The notes: a model not told the origin generated them from the letters alone. 45,680 nt of DNA from Bacillota bacterium (GCA_021799255.1 JAJZAV010000002.1:1-45680), one strand, 5' to 3'. Shown: positions 16,604-24,546, counted from the first letter of the stretch. Numbers and translations are program-made.

Positions 16604-17320
16604 TCAAATCACGCCAGAACTCGAAGTGGGTGAAGTCAAAAACTGATAACCACCGCCCCGAATGGTGATGATGTACTTCGGATGAGCGGGATCCCGTTCG
16701 ATTTTCTTGCGTAGATTGCTGATGTGCACCATAACCGTGCGCACGTCGCCGGCGGCATCGGACCTCCAGACCAGCTCATACAGTTCCTCCGGGCGATACA
16801 TACGCCCTGGATTCTCCGCCATTACTTTAAGTATCTGGAATTCCTTTGCGGATAAGTACACCGTGTCGTAATCCGATCTTACGGCGAAACCTTCCTCGTC
16901 GATTTCGAGCCCAGCTATGCGTAAAACTCGATTTTGAGTTGGGGTTGACTTGAGCCCTCGGTATCGTCGCAAATGAGCCCCTACGCGAGCCACGACTTCA
17001 CTGGGATTAAACGGTTTCGCAATATAATCGTCAGCGCCAAGACCGAGTCCAACGATTTTGTCGGAGCCATCTGCTTTGGCGCTCATAAACATAATCGGGA
17101 GGTCCGACATCGTGCGGATTTCTTTACAAATCTCAAATCCGTTTGCGTTCGCCAACATGACGTCGAGCAGTACGAGGTCGACTTCCTGGCGATGTAGAAC
17201 CGTGAGTGCGTCCCACCCATCACGCACGATGGTTTTATAGTCGTTGCGCGTCAAATAAAGCGACACGAGTTCAGCGATGTCATTGTCGTCTTCTACGATG
17301 AGAATGGTACCGACACTCAT
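16604..17320 (-). CDS. OmpR/PhoB-family response regulator
   Basis: About 238 residues. The receiver domain (residues 1-120) has the acidic pair in ILIVEDDND, the phospho-acceptor Asp in DLVLLDVML, the Thr/Ser position in PIMFMSAKA and the Lys in DDYIAKPFNP. The C-terminal winged helix (about 135-232) contains the typical LSAKEFQILKVMAENPGRMY and VRTVMVHISNLRKKIE segments. I chose ATG 17320 because GGGAGGT lies 8 bases upstream; a longer frame to 17353 lacks support. It is immediately upstream of the HstK-like kinase on the same strand and is its likely phosphorylation partner. Target genes are not evident; the exosortase locus and glycan genes nearby are candidates. Confidence 0.9.
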   Translation of the reverse strand: MSVGTILIVEDDNDIAELVSLYLTRNDYKTIVRDGWDALTVLHRQEVDLVLLDVMLANANGFEICKEIRTMSDLPIMFMSAKADGSDKIVGLGLGADDYIAKPFNPSEVVARVGAHLRRYRGLKSTPTQNRVLRIAGLEIDEEGFAVRSDYDTVYLSAKEFQILKVMAENPGRMYRPEELYELVWRSDAAGDVRTVMVHISNLRKKIERDPAHPKYIITIRGGGYQFLTSPTSSSGVI

Positions 17321-17723
17321 CCGGTTAGACCTCCCGTGCAGTTGGCAAGTCATAGATGTCCGTTCGTCTGAGGGTGAACGAGATGGAACAACGAATTCTA
17401 TGTAGTCGGTTAAATTATCAGGTATATCTAAAATATACTTTAACTACATTAAAAAAACAATAGTATCGTTTAAACTCTGACACAAATCGACAAACATCTA
17501 GCAATCACCGTCAGGGAGCGCTACTGGTAGGCAACTCGAGGCGAAGACTGGGAGCGGCGAATATGCAGGAGAGTGTAGGTACGACATGTGACCGACAGTC
17601 TGTGATAGGGCGACAAACGGGTTATCGAGAACCGCTACTCTATAGATAGAACAGCGGTTCTCATTTTACGCCTGGTGGCACCATTGTCAACGGAACGTTG
17701 TTCCAGCGTGCGCCGACAGGGGT
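17321..17723. other. Intergenic region with inverted repeat
   Basis: About 400 bases between two leftward genes. The half near the response regulator (17400-17470) is AT-rich and probably holds its promoter, though no single -35/-10 pair stands out. The other half carries the hairpin at 17627-17662. No supported gene is present. Confidence 0.5.
17627..17662. repeat. 10-bp inverted repeat, possible terminator
   Basis: GAGAACCGCT (17627-17636) and AGCGGTTCTC (17653-17662) are perfect complements with a 16-base spacer. It lies about 60 bases past the end of the leftward exosortase gene. On that strand the hairpin is followed by GATAACCC rather than a U-tract, so intrinsic termination is uncertain. 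Confidence 0.45.
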
Positions 17724-19403
17724 TTAGGAGGATGAGACGTTTGTGGATGGGTGCAACACGACCGAAGAGAACTTAGATACGAACTGATGGAAACCGACCA
17801 GAGACTTGGCGTTCATGGCAGAACTCAGGTTCAAATCCGCCGCGTGCACGGAGCCTGCCTTTGCGTTTGCCCAAAGGGTCGGAAGGGATGCCGCCACTTG
17901 GTGGACCAACGGGGAATTCTGGCTCACGCCGTATTGAACTGGCGCCGCAAACTCCGCTCGGATGTAAGCATTACGACCGTTGTATTTGACCGCGTAGATG
18001 TAGGATACGTCTTCGTACAGGCTGGTGGATCCGCCCACCGTGCTTGGCGCAAGCAACACGGCGAACGAGTCACCGCTGATGCCCGACGACACCTTGAACG
18101 GATGCTGACCGACGATGGAATTTCCGTGAAACAAGAGGCAGTTGTGGACTCCGTACGCGACGAGGGAATTAAGATTGTACGTCCACCACATTTCCGCCAT
18201 CGCGTATTGACCCTTCGGATTGGAGTACGCGTACGCTTCACCGTACGACCCGGGGCCGAGGACGGACGCTTCGTTGTACACTCCGAGAAGGCTTCGAGTG
18301 TACCCCGGCATCTGGGGCATCAGCGACGACAACTTATCCGTGTTCACAGGGATTGGTGTTCCGAACGATCCGGACACCCATGTGTACAGCGGGAAGATCC
18401 CAACGGTTAAGAGGGCCGCCGTCGAAATGCTCAAGAGGGATCGGCCCCATCCCGGTGTGATGAGAAAACGTCCGGCATCAGACGGGGTTTGCGTCAGAGA
18501 GTCCGCGTTCATGCCAATTCGCTTGCCGATGGAGGCAAGGATCACGAGGATGACGGCGAAGAGAACCATTCCCAAGATCTCGTGCAGAAATCCGAACGTG
18601 AAGGTCGCGGAGAATAAGTGCCCGGAAATCAGAAGAATCCCCAACCTTGCAAGATTCAAGATGACAGCTAACGCGCCGCCAATCACGATGAGCCAGATCT
18701 TGCGAATCCAGTTGCCGCCGAAGGCCACGAGAATCACAGGAAGAAGAATCACCATGGCGAGGAAACTGTCCGCTCCGCTGCACGCACTCGAGACGTCAAC
18801 GAGCAACCAGTTTCCGTGATTTTGAACGAGATACTCGCCATATGTCGTGGTGGTTTTGAGCCACGGAACGGAGGGTGTCACTGCCATGATGCTGTGGTTG
18901 GCAAGCCAATAGAGCGTAGGATTCGTGGCGTTCACGATTCTTGTGTACAACGGTGGCCATGCTAGGAGAAGGTATACGAGCGGTTTCCAAAGCCTTGGCG
19001 TCGCACCGACGCCGAAGAGGAGCCAGCCCATGGACAGTGCCCAGAACGGCCAGACCAGGAGTCCGACGTTGTCGGCCACGAGGACGCTAGACCACTTGTG
19101 CAATCCAGCGAACAATACGCCTCCGCTAAGAGCGGCGGCAAATAGACCAAGGATGCCGTTTAGCTCGCCATCGTCTTCGTACTTGGGAGTTTTCCAAAGT
19201 TCTATGGCTCCCCAGGCGAACGCGAGTATCGGTATCCAAATCAGGTACGCATAGGGAGTGTCCGCTAAGGCGTGATCGAGCAATGGCAAACCGTATGGCG
19301 CTACAGGGACGACGCTGACCAAAACCCAAATTAGGATCCAGAGTCGGTTCCTCGCAACTGTCTTGTTATTCACGGTTCTCGTCTGAAGGACGTTGGTGCT
19401 CAT
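17724..19403 (-). CDS. Exosortase fused to an EpsI-like domain (copy 1)
   Basis: A 559-residue membrane protein. Residues about 20-300 contain eight or so helices with the exosortase/archaeosortase triad: Cys208 in VSSACSGADSF, Arg253 in ILNLARLGILL and His274 in FGFLHEILGMVLF. Exosortases are membrane transpeptidase-like enzymes that recognise short C-terminal tags (PEP-CTERM and relatives) at the outer face of the membrane. Residues about 320-559 are an EpsI-like extracellular domain (LSSLMPQMPGYTRSLLGVYN and VHNCLLFHGNSIVG), the usual exosortase companion, here in the same chain. A weak AGAAGG box precedes the ATG. It is divergent from the N-anchored small protein at 19741 and clearly paralogous to the fusion at 21176; the predicted substrate at 20480 is between them. 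Confidence 0.85.
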   Translation of the reverse strand: MSTNVLQTRTVNNKTVARNRLWILIWVLVSVVPVAPYGLPLLDHALADTPYAYLIWIPILAFAWGAIELWKTPKYEDDGELNGILGLFAAALSGGVLFAGLHKWSSVLVADNVGLLVWPFWALSMGWLLFGVGATPRLWKPLVYLLLAWPPLYTRIVNATNPTLYWLANHSIMAVTPSVPWLKTTTTYGEYLVQNHGNWLLVDVSSACSGADSFLAMVILLPVILVAFGGNWIRKIWLIVIGGALAVILNLARLGILLISGHLFSATFTFGFLHEILGMVLFAVILVILASIGKRIGMNADSLTQTPSDAGRFLITPGWGRSLLSISTAALLTVGIFPLYTWVSGSFGTPIPVNTDKLSSLMPQMPGYTRSLLGVYNEASVLGPGSYGEAYAYSNPKGQYAMAEMWWTYNLNSLVAYGVHNCLLFHGNSIVGQHPFKVSSGISGDSFAVLLAPSTVGGSTSLYEDVSYIYAVKYNGRNAYIRAEFAAPVQYGVSQNSPLVHQVAASLPTLWANAKAGSVHAADLNLSSAMNAKSLVGFHQFVSKFSSVVLHPSTNVSSS

Positions 19404-19740
19404 CCCTGCGAACCTTCTCTCTCGAATATTCTTGTGTAATTCGGAAATCTCTGCTTCAAAGAATATGGGAGGTGGAATCAGGTGTCAACCGCCCATGGAC
19501 GCCACGGAAGAGCGCAAATCCCGCACAAACGCTACGGTCTTTAACAAGCAAAATGGAACTTAATCAAACGATGGCATCACGGGATATGGTCGAGAGCGAA
19601 TTGTTACTCTATTATGAACACAAGGGAAACTCTTTTGTAAGGTTAGTGCCCGACTCGAGAGCAATGCTAACCTAGATTATGATGGAAAATGTGCCCGATG
19701 AGACCGTGGGAATCTCTATCGAAGGAGATAAGATAAAACC
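19404..19740. other. Divergent regulatory region of the exosortase locus
   Basis: About 340 bases between the leftward exosortase and the rightward small protein. An imperfect hairpin with a perfect 7-bp stem (AGGTTAG 19640-19646, CTAACCT 19667-19673) lies in the leader of the rightward gene, with the palindrome CTCGAG in its loop. No clear promoter or known riboswitch was recognised. Confidence 0.4.
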
Positions 19741-20247
19741 ATGAACCCATACCGCCGAACTGCGGCGATTGGACTCTCTGCAATCGTTCTTATTATCTTG
19801 GCGCTGTTTGCCATTGTCATGGGAATGCGCCCTCACAGTGTCCCAAGGGCGCCGAGTACTGGTTTTGCGACACAGCCCAAGGGACAGCAAGCGGTCATTC
19901 GATTTTCGAGTAGCGTGACGATAGACCTAGCAAGCAATTCATCGGATCTAAAACCGGGACGGAAGGTAACATTTTACCTTTCGGTTCACCCGATTGGATT
20001 TCGAGCACACCAGTCTAATGATGGACAGGTTGCGTTCAAGGGCAAGGAACTGATTCCCGTAGTGGGCAAAGTCGAGTCGCAATTGCCATCCGGGAATGCG
20101 TATCGGTACAAAGTGGTGATTCCGTCGATCATCTTACGGCAACATCCGAAACGGCTCTTTGTGGCGGCAAGTTATGCGCTTTTTCAGGTAAAGAACGAGG
20201 CGCCTGCAGGTATATATTCTACGTCGCTCGAAACCATTGCCCCTTGA
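19741..20247 (+). CDS. N-terminally anchored surface protein related to the exosortase substrate
   Basis: 168 residues. One hydrophobic segment (about residues 9-29, IGLSAIVLIILALFAIVMGM) should act as an uncleaved anchor or signal peptide. The remainder is a polar, beta-rich external domain without known motifs. By eye it aligns with the neighbouring tagged protein: VTFYLSVHPIGF against LNFYFYNHAPSF, and PSIILRQHPKRLFVAASY against PSQYLSTPPSHLWVFSNY. The two look like paralogues with different anchoring. It lacks a C-terminal tail. AAGGAGATA about 11 bases before the ATG supports the start. No function is known. Confidence 0.75.
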   Translation: MNPYRRTAAIGLSAIVLIILALFAIVMGMRPHSVPRAPSTGFATQPKGQQAVIRFSSSVTIDLASNSSDLKPGRKVTFYLSVHPIGFRAHQSNDGQVAFKGKELIPVVGKVESQLPSGNAYRYKVVIPSIILRQHPKRLFVAASYALFQVKNEAPAGIYSTSLETIAP

Positions 20248-20365
20248 TTGCGAAGACCCCAAGTTATTCTATTTAAAAACCTAAAGATTTTTTTAACAAC
20301 GTATATTGGGGAATTTAGGTCCCATCGCGCCACCGCGTGCTACACTTTTATCCATAGGAGAGCAT

Positions 20366-20464
20366 GTGAAGGCAGCAATGGAACCGCAATCAAGAGATAG
20401 AGACAAACTGAAACGGAGCATGGGATCCGCAATATGGACTGAATCATCTGAACACGTTGTTTAA
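20366..20464 (+). CDS. Possible 32-residue small protein upstream of the tagged protein
   Basis: A GTG at 20366 follows AGGAG (20356-20360) by 5 bases and opens a 32-codon frame ending TAA at 20462-20464, only 15 bases before the preferred start of the tagged protein. The peptide is charged (MEPQSRDRDKLKRSMGSAIW in the middle) and has no membrane segment. It could be a real small protein, a translated leader, or chance. Ribosome-site quality and tight spacing are the only evidence. Confidence 0.35.
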   Translation: MKAAMEPQSRDRDKLKRSMGSAIWTESSEHVV

Positions 20465-20479
20465 ACGGGGGTAATGGTC

Positions 20480-21052
20480 ATGAAACGTTGGTTACAGGGA
20501 GGTCTTGCGGCGGGCGTCACTGCTGCCGCCCTCTGTGGGGGAGCCACGGTGGCAATGGCCGCTGGTTATCCATCACAGATTCAGGTCACGATCACGCAGG
20601 CCACGGGTGGCGATTCCAGTTTGCAGCCCGTTCCGCCGGGGTCCATCACACCACCAGGGTTGAACTTCTATTTTTACAATCATGCTCCCAGCTTCACGCC
20701 AACGGGCAATTACGGTCAGGGTACGTTCTCATACAACGGCCCGAGCGGCACGGTGACAACCTTTCCGCAGGCCACCAGTGTAACCTCTGCAGGGATGAGC
20801 AAGGGTGGCTACGTGTTTAATGTTGGCGTACCTTCCCAGTATTTGTCCACGCCTCCATCTCACCTTTGGGTATTCTCAAACTACCAATGGGAGAATTCTG
20901 CAGGAGAACCTCAAAACAATTACAGCACGCTAGAGAACTTGGTACAGCAACTGCCGGAGGTTCCTCTTGCGGCGGCGCTTCCAGCGGCGATTGGCGCCGT
21001 GTTGGTGATTCGCCGTCGCAAGAACCGCCTCAAGGCGATGGCGGCCGAATAG
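20480..21052 (+). CDS. Exosortase substrate candidate with PEP-CTERM-like tail
   Basis: 190 residues. It has a cleavable signal peptide (residues 1-28, ending VAMAAG), a beta-rich, Gly/Ser/Pro-rich body, and a C-terminal sorting-type tail. The tail consists of LPEVP (residues 158-162), a short hydrophobic stretch LAAALPAAIGAVLVI and a basic cluster RRRKNR, followed by about seven residues. Tripartite motif-TM-Arg tails of this kind are the substrates of exosortases (classic VPEP). Two exosortase-EpsI fusions flank the gene on either side. ATG 20480 is preferred over ATG 20474 because GGGGG at 20467-20471 is 8 bases away. The body resembles the N-anchored neighbour. Classical LPXTG sorting is less likely because the motif is LPEVP and exosortases, not sortases, are adjacent. 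Confidence 0.75.
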   Translation: MKRWLQGGLAAGVTAAALCGGATVAMAAGYPSQIQVTITQATGGDSSLQPVPPGSITPPGLNFYFYNHAPSFTPTGNYGQGTFSYNGPSGTVTTFPQATSVTSAGMSKGGYVFNVGVPSQYLSTPPSHLWVFSNYQWENSAGEPQNNYSTLENLVQQLPEVPLAAALPAAIGAVLVIRRRKNRLKAMAAE

Positions 21053-21104
21053 GGCCCGGTTCCGAGACGACTTTGAGAGTGGTGTGGAGAGAATGAGTCG
21101 GTCT

Positions 21105-21132
21105 GAGGATGGGGTCTAATTGCCCCATCCTC
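21105..21132 (+). terminator. Strong hairpin between tagged protein and exosortase 2
   Basis: GAGGATGGGG (21105-21114), loop TCTAATTG, CCCCATCCTC (21123-21132): a perfect 10-bp stem followed by TTCGTATC. The U-tract is short, so it may be a partial terminator or mRNA-stabilising hairpin that lets the abundant substrate be expressed above the enzyme downstream. Confidence 0.6.
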
Positions 21133-21175
21133 TTCGTATCGAAGATACCCATGATGATTTGTGGAGGCGTTTCTG

Positions 21176-22951
21176 GTGTTGTCCATCGACAACGTGAAAT
21201 TACGAGGAATCGGCCTCTTCACCGCGAAACGCGACAAGCTTGGCCTTCATATCGCCATCTGGATTGCAGGAGCTGTTCTGCCATTCACCCCATTTGCTGG
21301 GATCTTGCTTCAATACTCGTTGGCCGATACGCCTTACGCGTACTTGATTTGGGTGCCGATTTTCTCGTTTGTTTGGGCGGCGTGGATTCTTAGGCGGCCG
21401 GGAGTTTATAACGACGATAGTGAACTGAACGGGATTGTCGCGATTCCCGTTATGGTTTTCTGCGCGGTTTTTCTGTTGCACGGGTTTTCTCAGAATTGGC
21501 GCTACGAGTTTCTAGGGAGACAATTGGGACTCCTTTTCTGGCCGATTTGGGCGCTTTCCGTGGCGTGGCTGATGTTTGGGGTAGGAGTCACGCGCTGGCT
21601 TTGGAAGCCGCTCTCGTATTTGTGGCTGTCCTGGCCTCCTCTGTACTCAGGCATTGTCAATATTACGAATCCTCCTTTGGACAATATTGCGAACGGTTCG
21701 TTGCGGGGCCTCGCCCACGTGGCGTCTTGGATAGTTCCAACATCGACCATTGGGACGTATAACGTAGTTCACGCGGGCGTAGGCACGCCGATTTACGTAA
21801 GCTCCGTGTGCAGCGGGGCGGACAGCTTTATCGCAATGGTCACGTTGGCGCCCATCATCTTGGTGACGTTCCACGGTAGAGCAATGAAGAAGGTCCTTGT
21901 TCTCCTGTTCGGAATCGCCCTGGCGATACTCGGGAATCTCCTGAGACTGGGACTGATTGTTTTCGCGCTTCACGTTTTCGGCCCTGTCTTCGCGCTCGAT
22001 ATCCTTCATCCCGTCTTGGGCATCCTTCTGTTTTTGGGTATACTCTGGTTGTTACTCGTGGCTGCTAAGCTGATTGGACTCGAGTCCGACATTCCGAAAA
22101 GGACCGCGAATCTCCACCATCCGGGGTACGGGCGGATGGGAGTGACGGCGCTGTCGGCCGTCGCTCTGACGACGTCGCTTTGGGTCTTCCAACCCGTAGG
22201 GAAAGGAACTCCGGCGACGCCCATACCGCTGAAGACTTCCAATCTCTCCGTGGTGATGGGGGAGATGCCTGGATGGAGCCGGAGAATCATCGGATCGTAC
22301 AACGAATCGTCCATCCTGGGAACGGGGTCCAAAACCACGGCAATGACGTACACCACCCTTCAGGGGGACTACGCATTGTGCGAGTTGTGGTGGACGTACC
22401 AACCGTTGGCTCTTCAGTCCTACGGCGTTCAGGACTGTCTGCTCTTTCATGGGTATACTATCTTGGGGCACGAGCAGATGAATCTGACCAAGGATATCAA
22501 AGCGAATGTGTATCTGGCGGAATTGCCCGCCAATCAACCGGGAGGACCGCGGCAGGCATTCCTCGACACGGAGTACTCCTTCCTGAGCAAGTATGACGGA
22601 AGGGACGCGTACCTGCGCGTTGAGACTGCAACCCCCGTTGCCAACGTGCCGGCAAAGGGAGCGGCAACGGTGGCGAAGCTGCACCAGTTCATGAGCCAGG
22701 TGCCGTACCTGACGCGGCCGCCGTATCCTGCCGCCGTTCATTTTCACGGAGTTACCACCCTCAGGGCGGTTCACCTATATAATTACTTCATCTTTGTTCG
22801 TCAGTTTGCCGGTAACCTGTTTGGCCCGTCGAACGTTCTTCATTATCCTCCCTTTGCAAACGGTGGCGCGGCCCAGGCCCCGTCGACGAGGGTATTTGAG
22901 GTAAAACCAACGACCACTTCGGTCCATTCGAGGACAAATGCGCGACATTAA
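21176..22951 (+). CDS. Exosortase fused to an EpsI-like domain (copy 2)
   Basis: About 591 residues, same architecture as the leftward copy. The exosortase core has Cys212 in VSSVCSGADSF, Arg257 in LGNLLRLGLIV and His278 in LDILHPVLGILLF. The EpsI-like C-terminal half has VVMGEMPGWSRRIIGSYNES and VQDCLLFHGYTILG, and this copy has a longer tail after residue 500. The N-terminal LLQYSLADTPYAYLIWVPIF matches copy 1 closely (LLDHALADTPYAYLIWIPIL), so the two are paralogues. GGAGG at 21163-21167 is 8 bases before GTG 21176; a GTG at 21161 is possible but has the box inside the frame. It is downstream of the tagged protein on the same strand and is the most likely enzyme for that substrate. Confidence 0.85.
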   Translation: MLSIDNVKLRGIGLFTAKRDKLGLHIAIWIAGAVLPFTPFAGILLQYSLADTPYAYLIWVPIFSFVWAAWILRRPGVYNDDSELNGIVAIPVMVFCAVFLLHGFSQNWRYEFLGRQLGLLFWPIWALSVAWLMFGVGVTRWLWKPLSYLWLSWPPLYSGIVNITNPPLDNIANGSLRGLAHVASWIVPTSTIGTYNVVHAGVGTPIYVSSVCSGADSFIAMVTLAPIILVTFHGRAMKKVLVLLFGIALAILGNLLRLGLIVFALHVFGPVFALDILHPVLGILLFLGILWLLLVAAKLIGLESDIPKRTANLHHPGYGRMGVTALSAVALTTSLWVFQPVGKGTPATPIPLKTSNLSVVMGEMPGWSRRIIGSYNESSILGTGSKTTAMTYTTLQGDYALCELWWTYQPLALQSYGVQDCLLFHGYTILGHEQMNLTKDIKANVYLAELPANQPGGPRQAFLDTEYSFLSKYDGRDAYLRVETATPVANVPAKGAATVAKLHQFMSQVPYLTRPPYPAAVHFHGVTTLRAVHLYNYFIFVRQFAGNLFGPSNVLHYPPFANGGAAQAPSTRVFEVKPTTTSVHSRTNARH

Positions 22952-23081
22952 CCCTTTTTTAACTAGATTTTCTCAATTCTTAAGCTGTGACAAACAAAAA
23001 CTGTGGTAGTCTCATTGCATGGGTGTGAATATTTGTGTGACTTTTGAGATGCGCTGTGGATGTCGCAGCGGGGGTGGATTC

Positions 23082-24203
23082 GTGAATTTGACAGTAGTGG
23101 TTCCTACTTATAATGAAAAAACCAACGTGATTTCGGTCGCGAATGCCATTCATAACTGCCTTGCTGGAGAGTCGTTTGAGGTACTGTTTGTGGATGACAG
23201 TACGGACGCCGAGTCCTTGGACATCCTCAATTCGTTAGCCGCTAAGCATTCCTTCGTCAGGGTGTTGCACCGACATGGCGAGAAGGGATTAGGAACGGCC
23301 GTCGTACGCGGGTTCGAAGAGGCCAAGGGCCAATTCGTTGCCGTCATGGACGCGGACATGCAGCATCCTCCCGAGGTACTTGCACAAATGCTGGAGCGCA
23401 TTCGTGAGGGATACGACATCGTGATCCCGAGTCGATTCATTCCTGGCGGAGACGACGGAGGGCTTTCTCCCATCCGCAAGTTCATCTCGTGGGGAGCCCG
23501 AGTGATGGGGCAAGCGCTTTTGAAGCGGGTTCGCCGAGTGACGGATCCAACCAGCGGATTCTTCATGATGCGCAAAAACGTGATACAGGGGGTCGTCCTT
23601 CAGCCCATCGGATGGAAGATTCTCATGGAAGTTCTCGTGCGTGGGCATTATCAGACGGTGCTTGAGATTCCGTACTGCTTTCACGAGCGCGAGGCGGGGG
23701 CTTCCCACATGTCGTTTGGCGAGCAGGTGAATTATCTTCGGCATCTCGCCAGCCTGTTCCGGAGTAGCCCGGAGGACAGGCGGTTTTACGTGTTCTGCAT
23801 GGTGGGTGGGAGCGGGGTCATTCTGAATCAGTTGATTTACGTAGCCCTGGTCCATATGCATGTGATGCTAATCATGGCGAGCGTCATCTCTGCAGGGATT
23901 GTTCTCGTGTCCAACTTCCTGCTGAACGATAGGTTCACGTGGAAGGACGCAGCAAAGGCGCAGAAAGGTGCCCGATTCCTTCGGTTTGCCACGGTTTCCG
24001 TGGTGGGCATTGGCATCAACGAACTGGTGTTGGCGTTGCTCGCATATTCGCTTTCCGTGCACTACTTGTTGGCAAACCTCGGTGGGATTGCGGTTGCCAC
24101 CATCTGGAACTACTTCGCGAATCACTACCTGACGTGGAATATGAAGAGGGAACCCCTTTCGCACGCTCGACCCACTCCCGAAATTGTGTATAAGCGAGCT
24201 TAG
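23082..24203 (+). CDS. Polyprenyl-phosphate glycosyltransferase (GT2) fused to GtrA
   Basis: 373 residues. Residues 1-225 are a GT-A domain of the DPM1/ArnC type (LTVVVPTYNEKTNV, VLFVDDSTDAE, AVMDADMQHPPEVL and the TDPTSGFFMMRK segment). The C-terminal 130 residues are a GtrA-like domain with four helices (FCMVGGSGVILNQLIYVALV to ANHYLTWN). GT2 enzymes of this type load a sugar on polyprenyl phosphate, and GtrA proteins are thought to help move or hand on the lipid-linked sugar. GTG 23082 has GGGGGTGGA just upstream; an ATG at 23019 would add 21 residues not seen in the family. It follows exosortase 2 on the same strand after a 130-base gap. It could supply the GT-C-like enzyme at 9.7 kb for surface glycosylation. 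Confidence 0.85.
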   Translation: MNLTVVVPTYNEKTNVISVANAIHNCLAGESFEVLFVDDSTDAESLDILNSLAAKHSFVRVLHRHGEKGLGTAVVRGFEEAKGQFVAVMDADMQHPPEVLAQMLERIREGYDIVIPSRFIPGGDDGGLSPIRKFISWGARVMGQALLKRVRRVTDPTSGFFMMRKNVIQGVVLQPIGWKILMEVLVRGHYQTVLEIPYCFHEREAGASHMSFGEQVNYLRHLASLFRSSPEDRRFYVFCMVGGSGVILNQLIYVALVHMHVMLIMASVISAGIVLVSNFLLNDRFTWKDAAKAQKGARFLRFATVSVVGIGINELVLALLAYSLSVHYLLANLGGIAVATIWNYFANHYLTWNMKREPLSHARPTPEIVYKRA

Positions 24204-24439
24204 GCGACTGATCCCGAATTGCAGGAACCGCTGCCTTTTCCAGCCTCGCCATTTCGCGGTTTTACCATCCTTGTTCGCCGATTACCCAGAGATCCAAGTG
24301 CTTTGCCAATCCCACAGCGGAACAACAGGCTCTTGTGGCTCGGCGACATCCGACCATGGCCTGACCGTACTAGAGGCATGTGTGCCCTCTGTTTAGTTCT
24401 CCCCACACCCAGCCGAGTGACCTAAACTCCTCCTTATCC

Positions 24440-24501
24440 TTGACAGCGTAATTGTGTCAAAGTGATGGCGGTAATTGTGGTTTTAACGACAAAATTGTGT
24501 C
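24440..24501. repeat. Phased AATTGTG repeats and TTGACA/TGTCAA inverted repeat
   Basis: AATTGTGTC occurs at 24450-24458 and 24493-24501, with AATTGTGG at 24473-24480; spacings are 23 and 20 bases, about two helical turns each. The first copy is inside the inverted repeat TTGACA (24440-24445) and TGTCAA (24455-24460). This looks like a binding-site cluster upstream of the promoter for the SGNH hydrolase. Confidence 0.45.
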
Positions 24502-24517
24502 CATGCACCATTACTTC

Positions 24518-24546
24518 TTCATAAGTTCATAACATCAAGGTACAAT
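24518..24546 (+). promoter_or_regulatory. Candidate promoter of the SGNH hydrolase gene
   Basis: TTCATA (24518-24523) and TACAAT (24541-24546) with a 17-base spacer. The -10 matches five of six consensus bases, the -35 four of six. It predicts an 80-base leader. Confidence 0.45.

Noticed and set aside
20480-21052. LPXTG-type sortase substrate
   Set aside because: The motif is LPEVP with a short hydrophobic stretch, and the neighbouring enzymes are exosortases, not sortases.
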